A stretch of 64,000 nt of DNA from Bacillota bacterium (GTDB lineage Bacteria; Bacillota; Clostridia; Oscillospirales; Oscillospiraceae): contig JAQYLT010000076.1 in assembly GCA_028719885.1 (NCBI GenBank), forward strand, positions 1-64,000. Reading direction: 5' to 3'. The notes beneath the pieces were generated by a model, which saw nothing but the letters and a program-made list of their open reading frames with translations, had not been told where the DNA came from and did not search any database. This document shows, piece after piece, positions 1 to 6,640 of this stretch (position 1 is its first letter; the number at the start of each line of letters is the position of its first letter). The translations under genes and the position numbers were made by a program.

Positions 1-129
1 TTCCGAAACGAAGTCTTCGCAACCCTTGAAAAAGTTGTTGACCGCTTGTGCGATACCATCTGCTCACTATCTTCTCGGGTCATTTCCAGTATTACCGGGA
101 GAGATTGGATTATTAAACTGTTTAATTGA
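1..129 (+). CDS. IS630-family transposase, C-terminal fragment (cut by window edge)
   Basis: An open frame enters from the left edge and stops with TGA at 127-129. The 42 visible residues (FRNEVFATLEKVVDRLCDTI and following, ending SITGRDWIIKLFN) resemble the C-terminal end of IS630/Tc1-like DDE transposases, which finish with a helical tail and an ITxRDWI-type motif. The catalytic part lies outside the window, so it cannot be said whether the element is intact. No cargo gene follows; the next gene is a tRNA on the other strand. Confidence 0.6.
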   Translation, partial: FRNEVFATLEKVVDRLCDTICSLSSRVISSITGRDWIIKLFN

Positions 130-240
130 GAAATAGTATGAGTAACCAATTTGCGGTGGCATCTCCGTTGCACTTTTTAATTATTCCTTTTATGGCTATG
201 CACACCCTCCAGACCTTTCATTAAAAAGTTCGTACGCAAA

Positions 241-288
241 AACACAAAAAGGCTCTACGGCGACCGTTTTTCGGTTACCGTAGAGCCT
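241..288 (-). terminator. Second Rho-independent terminator downstream of tRNA-Pro(CGG)
   Basis: A strong stem (AGGCTCTACGG paired with CCGTAGAGCCT, 250-288, extended by an imperfect inner stem) is followed on the minus strand by TTTTTGTGTTTTT. It may be a back-up terminator for the tRNA, or may protect against transcription leaving the IS element. The rest of 130-332 shows no gene. Confidence 0.7.
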
Positions 289-332
289 GATTTCGTTAAA
301 TGGTATAGGAAAATCCTTGTAAACAAGGGCTT

Positions 333-392
333 TTGCAAAAAGAAACTGGACACCCGCTTCGATACTCATTGTATCAAAACTGGTGTCCAGTT
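333..392 (-). terminator. Terminator immediately 3' of tRNA-Pro(CGG)
   Basis: On the minus strand AACTGGACACC (382-392) pairs with GGTGTCCAGTT (344-354), enclosing a smaller hairpin and followed by TCTTTTT. It begins two bases after the encoded CCA end of the tRNA. Confidence 0.8.
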
Positions 393-393
393 A

Positions 394-470
394 TGGTCGG
401 AGTGGCGGGATTCGAACCCGCGGCCTCATGGACCCGAACCATGCGCGATACCAAACTTCGCCACACCCCG
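394..470 (-). tRNA. tRNA-Pro (anticodon CGG)
   Basis: A full 77-nt cloverleaf can be folded: acceptor CGGGGTG/CACTCCG, D stem GCGA/TCGC, anticodon stem CATGG/CCATG with loop TTCGGGT (anticodon CGG), T arm GCGGG-TTCGAAT-CCCGC, discriminator A and an encoded CCA. It has its own consensus promoter and terminator. From its third base it shares a 26-nt identical run with the tRNA-Pro at 4636-4712, which lies in the opposite orientation. Confidence 0.96.
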
Positions 471-481
471 ATAGCGCTGAT

Positions 482-510
482 ATTATAATGAATAATCCGA
501 ACTTTGTCAA
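482..510 (-). promoter_or_regulatory. Consensus SigA promoter for tRNA-Pro(CGG)
   Basis: On the minus strand the -35 TTGACA (505-510), a 17-nt spacer and the -10 TATAAT (482-487) match the vegetative consensus exactly, 12 nt before the tRNA 5' end. Confidence 0.92.
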
Positions 511-582
511 GGGCAATTGGTTTTTTTACTGCAAAGGTTTTTTGAAAGCCCAAGCCTCATAGATTTGTATGAGGTGATTCCT

Positions 583-840
583 TTGAACAATGGAAGGATA
601 AACGGTCGCTTCCTCCTTTGGACGATGGTTCTGTGCGTGTTTCTTTTCCTGGGAGCGGTTTTTGTATTCATGCCCCAGTACCGGGAAAGAGCCTGTTCTT
701 CGTTCCCGCTGCTTCATCGGTTTGCTTCTGCAATGGACGGTGCCGCGGAGCAGCTCACCCGGGGCGGTACAGCCGGGGAAACCATCAGGGGGATTTTTCA
801 ATGGGGCGATGGATGTGCTGAAACGAATTCGGATTCATGA
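583..840 (+). CDS. Small single-pass membrane protein upstream of the SpoIVFB-like gene
   Basis: This is an 85-residue product from a TTG start placed 6 nt after GAGGTG. It has a short polar N-terminus, one hydrophobic segment (about residues 11-31) and a soluble tail without a recognised domain. It overlaps the next gene by 32 bp, so the two are probably translationally coupled. In sporulating Firmicutes the partner gene beside spoIVFB is spoIVFA; position and topology suggest a shortened SpoIVFA-like partner, but no sequence motif confirms this. A 7-bp hairpin (CCTCATA/TATGAGG, 555-574) overlaps the ribosome binding site. Confidence 0.5.
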   Translation: MNNGRINGRFLLWTMVLCVFLFLGAVFVFMPQYRERACSSFPLLHRFASAMDGAAEQLTRGGTAGETIRGIFQWGDGCAETNSDS

Positions 841-1279
841 GGATTTTTATTTTTTTACCGCCGTCCTCCTGCTGTTGCTTCCGCTTCGGTGGATCGTGGC
901 TGCTTTTCTTGCCGCGCTGTTTCATGAGCTGGGGCATTATGGGGCGGTTCGGCTGCTGGGGGGCAGCGTCGTCAGCGGGGAGATTTCCTGCCATGGGGCA
1001 AAAATGACCGCTGCGCCCATGAGCCCTAAGGCGGAGCTGCTTTCCGTGCTGGCCGGTCCGGCGGCAAGCTTGCTGTTGCTCTTGCTGCGGCATCTGTTTC
1101 CGAGAATCGCGATCTGCGGCCTGATTCAGGGCGTGTTTAACCTGCTGCCCATCTATCCTCTGGACGGGGGAAAGGCGCTGCGGTGCATCAAATACATGTG
1201 GAGCAGTAAGGACGGCGGCTATTTTTCCAAGTCCGACGGAAAAATTCCTTGCAAAGAACGAAAACAGGGAGTACAATAG
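809..1279 (+). CDS. M50 site-2 protease family protein, SpoIVFB-like
   Basis: A 156-residue polytopic membrane protein with the zinc-metalloprotease motif HELGH (residues 39-43) inside a hydrophobic helix and a second motif NLLPIYPLDGG near residue 118, which supplies the third zinc ligand (Asp) in intramembrane M50 proteases. In Bacillus, SpoIVFB cleaves pro-SigK in the mother cell. This version is much shorter than the roughly 290-residue Bacillus enzyme and has no CBS domain. The ATG at 809 has only a weak GGGG site before it and lies inside the upstream gene, which suggests coupling. The substrate is an inference. Confidence 0.75.
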   Translation: MDVLKRIRIHEDFYFFTAVLLLLLPLRWIVAAFLAALFHELGHYGAVRLLGGSVVSGEISCHGAKMTAAPMSPKAELLSVLAGPAASLLLLLLRHLFPRIAICGLIQGVFNLLPIYPLDGGKALRCIKYMWSSKDGGYFSKSDGKIPCKERKQGVQ

Positions 1280-1306
1280 AGCCATTATCTGCAATGAGGT
1301 AAGCCT

Positions 1307-3142
1307 ATGACCGAACTGAAAAAGAGAATTCTCCCCAGGGTTCAAAAACCGGCCAGATATACCGGCGGCGAATGGGGCGCGGTGAAGAAGAAAAAAGAAG
1401 ATGTGAATGTCCGTGTGGCCTTTTGCTTTCCGGATACCTATGAAATCGGCATGTCCAATGTGGGAATGCGGATTCTCTACGGCGTGATGAACGAAATGGA
1501 AAACGTATGGTGCGAGCGGGTATTTGCCCCCTGGGGCGATATGGAAGAGCAGATGCGCCAGAATCAGCTTCCGCTCTGGGCGCTGGAAAGCCAGGACCCG
1601 GTTTCGGAGTTTGATATGATCGCCTTTACCATCGGCTATGAGATGTCTTACTCCAATATTTTGAATATGCTGAATCTGTCCGGCATTCCCCTCCGCTCCA
1701 AAGACCGGGCCGGACTGAAAAACATTGTTTTTGCCGGCGGCGTTTGCGCCTTCAATCCGGAGCCCCTGGCGGACTTTGTTGATTTCTTTTCCATCGGCGA
1801 GGGTGAGGATATTACGGTTGAGATTCTCTCCCTCTACGACAAAGCCAAAAGGGCAGCATGGAGCAAGGAAGAATTCCTCACCGAGGTTTCCAAAATCAGC
1901 GGCGTGTACGTTCCCAGCTTCTATACGCCTGTTTATAACCAGGACGGCACCCTGGCCTCGGTAACGGTGCGGGAGGGAGCACCGGAAACGGTTACCAAAA
2001 GAATCATTGAGGACTTGGATTCTGCCTATTTCCCCACAAAAATGATTGTCCCCTCCACGGAGATCGTCCATGACCGGGCCAATCTGGAGCTCTTCCGCGG
2101 CTGCATCCGGGGCTGTCGGTTCTGTCAAGCGGGCTTCAGCTGCCGCCCAGTGCGTAAAAAGAGCCCGGAAGTGCTTTATCGGCAGGCGGTGGAAACCATG
2201 GAGCATTCCGGCAACAATGAAATTACCCTTTCCAGCCTTTCCACCTCCGATTATCGGGGACTAAAGGAGCTGACGGACCAGCTGATTCCCTATTCCGCCG
2301 GGAATCGCATCAGCCTTTCCGTGCCCTCTCTCCGGGCGGATAATTTCTCCAGGGAGCTGATGGAAAAGCTCCAAACTGTGCGAAAGAGCGGTTTGACCTT
2401 TGCACCGGAGGCCGGAACCCAGCGGCTGCGGGATGTCATCAACAAGAATCTGAAAGAGGAAAAAATCCTGTCCACCTGCGCCAGAGCCTTTGCAGGAGGC
2501 TGGAATAACGTCAAGCTCTATTTCATGCTCGGCCTCCCCACTGAAACCGATGAGGACGTTCTCGGCATTGCGGATCTGGTGTATAAGGTCATCCAGGCGT
2601 GGAAAGAAAACGCGGTGAACAAAAAGCGGGGCCTGCGGGTCCATGTGGCAACGGCCTATTTTGTTCCCAAGCCCCATACGCCATTCCAGTGGGAAAAGCA
2701 GATTGAGCCCCAGGAATATTTGAGAAGATGCAAATTGCTTAAGGAGCATTTCTATTCCAAATCCATTGAGTATGACTATCACAGCGTGGAGCTGAGCACC
2801 CTGGAGGCGGTGTTTGCCAGAGGGGACCGGCGCCTGGGCGCCGTGATTGAGGAGGCGGTCAAACGGGGCGCCAAGCTGGATGGCTGGGACGAATATTTCG
2901 ACTACGGAAGATGGCACGAAGCCTTTGAGGCCTGCGGCATTCCGGAAGCCTTCTATACAACCCGGGGATACGACGAGCAGGAGCTGCTCCCCTGGGATGT
3001 CATTGACGTGGGCGTTACGAAGAAATTCCTGCTGAAAGAACGGCAGCGGGCCTACGCCGGTCAGGTGACCCCGGATTGCAGACATGGCTGCGCCGGCTGC
3101 GGTGCCAATGCACTGCTGGAGGAGGTGGCGTGCGATGCCTAG
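1307..3142 (+). CDS. B12-binding-domain/radical SAM protein, TIGR03960 family
   Basis: A 611-residue protein. The N-terminal third looks like a B12-binding-type Rossmann domain (FCFPDTYEIGMSNVGMRILY), and the radical SAM core carries CxxxCxxC (CIRGCRFC, near residue 270), which should hold a [4Fe-4S] cluster that cleaves S-adenosylmethionine. The C-terminus ends in a Cys-rich tail (CRHGCAGCGA). It overlaps the next gene, the TIGR03936 partner, by 8 bp; the two are adjacent or fused in many Clostridia. The chemistry is unknown; a role in tRNA or translation is sometimes suspected. Confidence 0.9.
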   Translation: MTELKKRILPRVQKPARYTGGEWGAVKKKKEDVNVRVAFCFPDTYEIGMSNVGMRILYGVMNEMENVWCERVFAPWGDMEEQMRQNQLPLWALESQDPVSEFDMIAFTIGYEMSYSNILNMLNLSGIPLRSKDRAGLKNIVFAGGVCAFNPEPLADFVDFFSIGEGEDITVEILSLYDKAKRAAWSKEEFLTEVSKISGVYVPSFYTPVYNQDGTLASVTVREGAPETVTKRIIEDLDSAYFPTKMIVPSTEIVHDRANLELFRGCIRGCRFCQAGFSCRPVRKKSPEVLYRQAVETMEHSGNNEITLSSLSTSDYRGLKELTDQLIPYSAGNRISLSVPSLRADNFSRELMEKLQTVRKSGLTFAPEAGTQRLRDVINKNLKEEKILSTCARAFAGGWNNVKLYFMLGLPTETDEDVLGIADLVYKVIQAWKENAVNKKRGLRVHVATAYFVPKPHTPFQWEKQIEPQEYLRRCKLLKEHFYSKSIEYDYHSVELSTLEAVFARGDRRLGAVIEEAVKRGAKLDGWDEYFDYGRWHEAFEACGIPEAFYTTRGYDEQELLPWDVIDVGVTKKFLLKERQRAYAGQVTPDCRHGCAGCGANALLEEVACDA

Positions 3143-3794
3143 GCTGCTTTTTGAGAAGAAAGGAAACGCCGTTTGGATTTCCCATTTGGATTTGATGCGA
3201 ATGTTTCAGCGCGCATTTAATCGCGCCGGATTGCGGCTGACCCATACCCAGGGCTTTAATCCCAGACCCTCGGTTTCCATTGCGCTGCCCCTGTCCGTGG
3301 GAATTGAAAGCAGCTGTGAGCTTCTGGATTTCCAGCTGGAGGGGGATGCCGTTCCCAATGAGGAAATCCTTGCCCGGCTGAATGCCGCGCTGGTGGAGGG
3401 CGTTAAGGTCCTGGCGGTGTATGACGATGGCCTGAAAATCAAAAATTTGGCTTATCTGGACTGCACCCTGTCTCTGGAATATGACCGCGGTGTCCCCCAG
3501 GGGGCGATGGAGGCAATCCGGGAGCTGTTCAGCAGGGAAGAACTGCTTGTATCGAAAAAGAGTAAAAATGGTGTAACGGAGCAAAATATCATTCCGATGA
3601 TTCGCTCCTTTGAGATTGCTCAGAAAGATACCAATACGCTTTTCATCAAAGCCCGGGTTTGCTGCCAGAACCCGTCCTTAAACCCCATGCAGCTTTGCAG
3701 TGCAATTGAAGAAATGCTACCCGACTTTTCGCCGGATTTTGCAAAATTCAGCCGGAATGAGATTTACGATTTTCAAGAACAGATATTCAGATAG
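3135..3794 (+). CDS. TIGR03936 (DUF2344) radical SAM-associated protein
   Basis: A 219-residue soluble protein with the family-typical start (LLFEKKGNAVWISHLDLMRMFQRA) and the GFNPRPSVSIALPLSVGIES motif. The ATG at 3135 follows GGAGGTG and overlaps the preceding radical SAM stop. The pair presumably acts as one enzyme system, since homologues occur as a single fused protein in some genomes. No catalytic function is established. Confidence 0.88.
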   Translation: MPRLLFEKKGNAVWISHLDLMRMFQRAFNRAGLRLTHTQGFNPRPSVSIALPLSVGIESSCELLDFQLEGDAVPNEEILARLNAALVEGVKVLAVYDDGLKIKNLAYLDCTLSLEYDRGVPQGAMEAIRELFSREELLVSKKSKNGVTEQNIIPMIRSFEIAQKDTNTLFIKARVCCQNPSLNPMQLCSAIEEMLPDFSPDFAKFSRNEIYDFQEQIFR

Positions 3795-3806
3795 GAGATT
3801 TTTAGA

Positions 3807-4025
3807 ATGGATGAATTGTTAATGCTTGAGGAATGCCCCATCTGCCGCGGCGCCGGAATGCTGATGCATGAGGGCGGCTGGAGTGTTCAGGTGGAATGCG
3901 CGGACTGCAGCGCACACACGGTCTATGTAGAGTACGCCACCGAGGAAGAAAAAAAGCAGGCGGAGCGGACCGTCGCGCATCTATGGAACATTGGTAAGGT
4001 GGTCAGCAGTGAGCGGGGAGAGTAA
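3807..4025 (+). CDS. Lar-like zinc-ribbon protein
   Basis: A 72-residue protein with CPIC near the N-terminus and CADC in the middle, giving a four-cysteine zinc ribbon, then a helix ending AERTVAHLWN. The layout (CPxCxG...VxCxxCxA...A...WN) matches the restriction-alleviation Lar-like family, usually phage-borne but also found as chromosomal singletons. It is in-frame with the operon, 12 nt after the previous gene behind AGGAG. No restriction system is nearby, so an anti-restriction role is doubtful; it may simply be a small zinc protein. Confidence 0.65.
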   Translation: MDELLMLEECPICRGAGMLMHEGGWSVQVECADCSAHTVYVEYATEEEKKQAERTVAHLWNIGKVVSSERGE

Positions 4026-4485
4026 AGAAAAGAGCGTGATTCCGGCGGAAGACATGGAGCAGCGGCTTTCCTATTGGATTGAGGAGCTTCACAAGCGGGC
4101 GCCGGACAGCATCGGCGATCTGCTCCGCTTTCGGGTTGGTTCATGCAGCCCGGAGGCAGGGGAGTATTGCTTCCATGTATACACGGACCAGTGGATGAAA
4201 AATGCCTTTGGAAGTCTTCATGGCGGCATCATCAGTACCATCATGGATCAGGGTATGGGCATGCTGGCCACCTGCTTGATGGATGGAAAGGCCATCACGC
4301 CCACGGTTCAGATGAACATCGTTTACCACCGGCCGATCCTGCCCGGAGACGGTGTTCTGCTGAAGGTCTATGTGGAGTCCATCACCCGGACGTTGATTTA
4401 TATGCGGGCAGAGGCCATGAACGAAGCCCAGCCGGACAAGCTCTGTGTTACGGCTTCAGGTGTCTTTTTTGTGAAAATGTTGTAA
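4009..4485 (+). CDS. PaaI-type hotdog-fold thioesterase
   Basis: A 158-residue protein (from GTG 4009, placed 6 nt after AAGGTGG; ATG 4054 is an alternative). It has the hotdog signature: FGSLHGGIISTIMDQGMGML (central helix with the HGG motif), then MNIVYHRPILPGD and a terminal beta strand VTASGVFFVK. PaaI-family enzymes hydrolyse acyl-CoA or aryl-CoA thioesters in the cytosol. It overlaps the zinc-ribbon gene by 17 bp and is the last gene of the operon. Confidence 0.85.
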   Translation: MSGESKEKSVIPAEDMEQRLSYWIEELHKRAPDSIGDLLRFRVGSCSPEAGEYCFHVYTDQWMKNAFGSLHGGIISTIMDQGMGMLATCLMDGKAITPTVQMNIVYHRPILPGDGVLLKVYVESITRTLIYMRAEAMNEAQPDKLCVTASGVFFVKML

Positions 4486-4491
4486 AAACAG

Positions 4492-4556
4492 ATAGTTCCG
4501 GCGCGTTTTGCCCCTTTTCGGCAGGCGAACCGGAACTATAAAAAATTTTTGTATTT
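4492..4556 (+). terminator. Probable terminator after the thioesterase gene
   Basis: ATAGTTCCGG pairs with CCGGAACTAT, enclosing a smaller GC-rich stem, followed by AAAAAATTTTTG. The T run is displaced by A residues, so efficiency is uncertain. Confidence 0.55.
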
Positions 4557-4569
4557 TGGAAAAAAGTAC

Positions 4570-4598
4570 TTGCATTTTCAGAAAAGGTGTGGTATTAT
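4570..4598 (+). promoter_or_regulatory. Promoter for tRNA-Pro(GGG)
   Basis: TTGCAT (4570-4575), a 17-nt spacer and TATTAT (4593-4598) with an upstream TGG extension, about 38 nt before the tRNA. Confidence 0.8.
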
Positions 4599-5110
4599 AT
4601 CCAGGCAGTTGAGAGACGCAAACAATTGAAGAAATCCGGGTGTGGCGAAGTTTGGTATCGCGCTTGAATGGGGTTCAAGAGGCCGCTGGTTCGAATCCAG
4701 TCACTCGGACCAAAACGACCAGTTTCTGTGGAAACTGGTCGTTTTTTTATATAAAAACAGAACCGGGGGGATGCCCCGGTTCTTGAGGTGTGCAATTTGC
4801 TGCAGGCGGTTCTGCCTCCGGAGCATGGCGTATCCGGGCAGAGGCATTCATTGAACAGGTCCAGCTTCAGCTGAATTGCCAGTTCCAGCCTGGTAACCGC
4901 AGCCAAAATCCGCTCTGCGCTTTCGTCGATTTCTACCAGATTTTCCACAGTTGTACCACCTAGTTGGGTGGCCTTTTCGATTTTTTTGTGCTCGGCCTCC
5001 AAAATGCGGGCCAATGCCTCCTGCTGTTCCGCAACCGCGTCAATGAGCCTGGAAATGGCTTTGCAGCGGCTGTCATCGGGGCGGGGTGGTGTACTCAGAA
5101 TTGCCTCCAT
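4595..5110 (-). CDS. Coiled-coil protein of unknown function with a run-on C-terminus
   Basis: A 171-residue frame from ATG 5110 behind GAGGAAAGGA. Residues 15-86 form a helical, heptad-rich segment (ISRLIDAVAEQQEALARILE, then TVENLVEIDESAERILAAVT) like small helical proteins, often annotated hypothetical, common in spore-forming Clostridia. From about residue 88 the composition changes: residues 109-122 are encoded by a terminator hairpin, and the last 30 or so are antisense to tRNA-Pro(GGG) and its promoter. The functional protein probably once ended near residue 86; a one-base shift there would give an immediate stop. A SigK-like promoter match lies upstream. Function unknown. Confidence 0.6.
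   Translation of the reverse strand: MEAILSTPPRPDDSRCKAISRLIDAVAEQQEALARILEAEHKKIEKATQLGGTTVENLVEIDESAERILAAVTRLELAIQLKLDLFNECLCPDTPCSGGRTACSKLHTSRTGASPRFCFYIKKRPVSTETGRFGPSDWIRTSGLLNPIQARYQTSPHPDFFNCLRLSTAWI
4636..4712 (+). tRNA. tRNA-Pro (anticodon GGG)
   Basis: A complete 77-nt cloverleaf: acceptor CCGGGTG/CACTCGG, D stem GCGA/TCGC, anticodon stem CTTGA/TCAAG with loop ATGGGGT (anticodon GGG), T arm GCTGG-TTCGAAT-CCAGT, discriminator A and an encoded CCA. A promoter precedes it and a terminator begins directly after it. Confidence 0.96.
4714..4748 (+). terminator. Terminator of tRNA-Pro(GGG)
   Basis: ACGACCAGTTTC pairs with GAAACTGGTCGT around a TGTG loop, followed by seven T residues. 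Confidence 0.9.
4752..4790 (-). terminator. Minus-strand terminator lying inside an open reading frame
   Basis: On the minus strand AGAACCGGGG pairs with CCCCGGTTCT, followed by GTTTTTAT. It is a convincing terminator for the coiled-coil gene, but that reading frame continues through it to 4595. Confidence 0.8.
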
Positions 5111-5153
5111 AAACTGCGTCCTTTCCTCTTGATCTGTGCCTTGGGCACAGTCC

Positions 5154-5180
5154 ATACTATGTGGTCTGAAAGAAATTTGT
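5154..5180 (-). promoter_or_regulatory. SigK-like promoter match upstream of the coiled-coil gene
   Basis: On the minus strand AC (5179-5180), 17 nt, then CATAGTAT (5154-5161) fits the Bacillus SigK consensus AC-N16/17-CATAnnnT, 43 nt upstream of the start codon. The motif is short and can arise by chance. Confidence 0.35.
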
Positions 5181-5223
5181 CACAATCAGGACAAGGATGA
5201 CGAAAAAGCCGCATAACGACTGA

Positions 5224-5265
5224 AAAACGGTCAGTCTCGAAAGGAAGCTGGCCGTTTTTTGGAGT
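5224..5265. terminator. Bidirectional hairpin after the DUF2871 gene
   Basis: An imperfect stem (ACGGCCAG/CTGACCGT on the minus strand, one mismatch) with T runs on both sides lies just past the stop of the DUF2871 gene at 5270. Confidence 0.6.
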
Positions 5266-5269
5266 AATT

Positions 5270-5683
5270 TTAGTCTTTTGCAGCCTTCTTGAGGGAAACC
5301 AGCAAAAGAATGATTCCCACACCGGTGAGAATATGGCCGATGCCCGCAATGCCGGAAATGGCGGCGGAGGCGCCCTTGCTCAAGGTTAGACCCAGAACCT
5401 GGGTGATACCGCGAACAAGCAGCATAACGGCGGTCAGTGGAACACCGATGTGATAGGTCCACTGTAAAACACGGAAAGAGCCAATTCCCGTTAAATCGAG
5501 GCGTTCGGCAAAGAGGGCAACCATCAGGCAGACCAGCATGCCCAGCAGAAACAGGTGCGTATGTACCTTTCCCAGGGCTGTCACACCGGTAAAGCCCTGG
5601 AACTTTGTAAATTCCCGGTAGAATACACCGCCGGCCATGGCGGCAATGGCGTAGACCAGTGAGAGGTTCAGATACTTTTTCAA
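5270..5683 (-). CDS. DUF2871 family four-helix membrane protein
   Basis: A 137-residue integral membrane protein with four hydrophobic segments, an HTHLFLLGM motif in the second helix and YHIG in the third, as in the DUF2871 family. The start is TTG at 5683, nine bases after AGGAG. It is a single-gene unit transcribed divergently from the superoxide dismutase gene. The conserved His residues could bind heme or metal, but this is inference; no function is established. Confidence 0.75.
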   Translation of the reverse strand: MKKYLNLSLVYAIAAMAGGVFYREFTKFQGFTGVTALGKVHTHLFLLGMLVCLMVALFAERLDLTGIGSFRVLQWTYHIGVPLTAVMLLVRGITQVLGLTLSKGASAAISGIAGIGHILTGVGIILLLVSLKKAAKD

Positions 5684-5838
5684 TTTCTATGTCTCCTTTC
5701 GGTATCTCGCCCGGAGAGTGGGCGCAGTCATAACTGCGGTTCCGGGTTTTCTTTCGCAATAGCATTCTTCCGATTTTTTGTCAATAGTGTCAATCATCGC
5801 TTCCGTGGAATAGAATGGATGCGGGGGGCGATTGACTG

Positions 5839-6288
5839 ATGCAAAAATATTTTCTCAGTGCCGCTGCAAGGATTCGGGGTGACAGCAGCCACCCTTCGGT
5901 GCGTGGAATTGTGAGATTCTTCCAGAGAGAGGATGGCGTCCTGGTGGAAGCGCAGGTCACCGGACTTCCCAGAACGGAGACAGGGTTCTTTGCATTCCAT
6001 ATCCATGAGGGCGCAAATTGTGACGGAGACGATTTTTCCAACTCCGGCGGCCATTTCAATCCCGGCAAAACGGCGCATCCCAACCATGCGGGGGACTTGC
6101 CGCCGCTGCTGGCCGATCACGGAAAAGCATACATGAAAGTGCTCACCGGGCGGTTTCACGTGGGGGAGGTAATCGGCAAAACGGTCATCATTCACGCTGA
6201 ACCGGACGATTTCCATACCCAGCCCTCCGGAAATGCGGGCATGAAAATAGCCTGCGGTGTCATTCAAAGAACGGGAAATCGCAGATAA
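5839..6288 (+). CDS. Cu/Zn superoxide dismutase family protein (SodC-like)
   Basis: A 149-residue protein with all metal ligands of the Cu/Zn SOD fold: copper His54, His56 and His126, bridging His72 in GGHFNP, zinc His80, His83 and Asp86, and the disulphide pair Cys61/Cys139. Two features are unusual. There is no signal peptide or lipobox, although bacterial SodC is normally exported. The active-site arginine of the GNAGxRxACG motif is Lys136. Superoxide dismutation to H2O2 and O2 is the family reaction; activity here is plausible but the Arg-to-Lys change would be expected to weaken it. It is a stand-alone gene. Confidence 0.85.
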   Translation: MQKYFLSAAARIRGDSSHPSVRGIVRFFQREDGVLVEAQVTGLPRTETGFFAFHIHEGANCDGDDFSNSGGHFNPGKTAHPNHAGDLPPLLADHGKAYMKVLTGRFHVGEVIGKTVIIHAEPDDFHTQPSGNAGMKIACGVIQRTGNRR

Positions 6289-6325
6289 AAATCACGGGGT
6301 TGTCCCACAATCGTGGAGCAACCCC
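6287..6325. terminator. Terminator shared by sodC-like and 6332-6514 genes
   Basis: GGGGTTG (6296-6302) pairs with CAACCCC (6319-6325). On the minus strand it is followed by GTGATTTTT, so it works best for the small minus-strand gene; convergent genes flank it. Confidence 0.65.
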
Positions 6326-6331
6326 TGTTTG

Positions 6332-6514
6332 CTACATATCCAAATCCATCTTATCCGAAATCGTGTCGGATACCTTCCAGGCAATGTCCTCCACCTTGTC
6401 GGCTGCTTTCGCGGCAAGCTTCCTGGTTGGATTGTTCCGCGGCATTGCCAAGACAGCCACCATTCCCGCTGCCACACCCAGGCCTGCAGTCACGGCGATT
6501 GCTTTCATATCCAT
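6332..6514 (-). CDS. Small membrane-anchored protein, unknown function
   Basis: A 60-residue protein from ATG 6514 behind GGGGGTG. One N-terminal hydrophobic helix (residues 4-24, Ala/Val/Gly-rich) is followed by a charged amphipathic tail (KLAAKAADKVEDIAWKVSDT). The shape resembles YtxH-like small envelope proteins, but the match is generic. It is convergent with the SOD gene and has a good terminator. Confidence 0.65.
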   Translation of the reverse strand: MDMKAIAVTAGLGVAAGMVAVLAMPRNNPTRKLAAKAADKVEDIAWKVSDTISDKMDLDM

Positions 6515-6573
6515 ATGCTCACCCCCTGTAATGGTATTTTGCCCGGGCACAAAAAAATAATTCGGGTTTTTTC

Positions 6574-6602
6574 TATACAGATGCTGGAAAATATGGTATA
6601 CT
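6574..6602 (+). promoter_or_regulatory. Promoter for the OMPDC-like gene
   Basis: TATACA (6574-6579), 17 nt, then extended -10 TGGTATACT (-10 hexamer 6597-6602), about 38 nt upstream of the ATG. Confidence 0.65.
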
Positions 6603-6640
6603 GGCAGTAGAAATACAAAAGAGCTTGGAGGGGAAGAAAT

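Noticed and set aside
785..2206. A 473-residue minus-strand frame across the SpoIVFB-like and TIGR03960 genes
   Set aside because: It overlaps two well-supported plus-strand genes and its composition (His/Gln/Arg-rich) is typical of antisense frames.
5157..5765. A 202-residue minus-strand frame overlapping the DUF2871 gene
   Set aside because: DUF2871 in the other frame has a TTG start at the right distance from AGGAG and clear membrane helices; this frame crosses its terminator.
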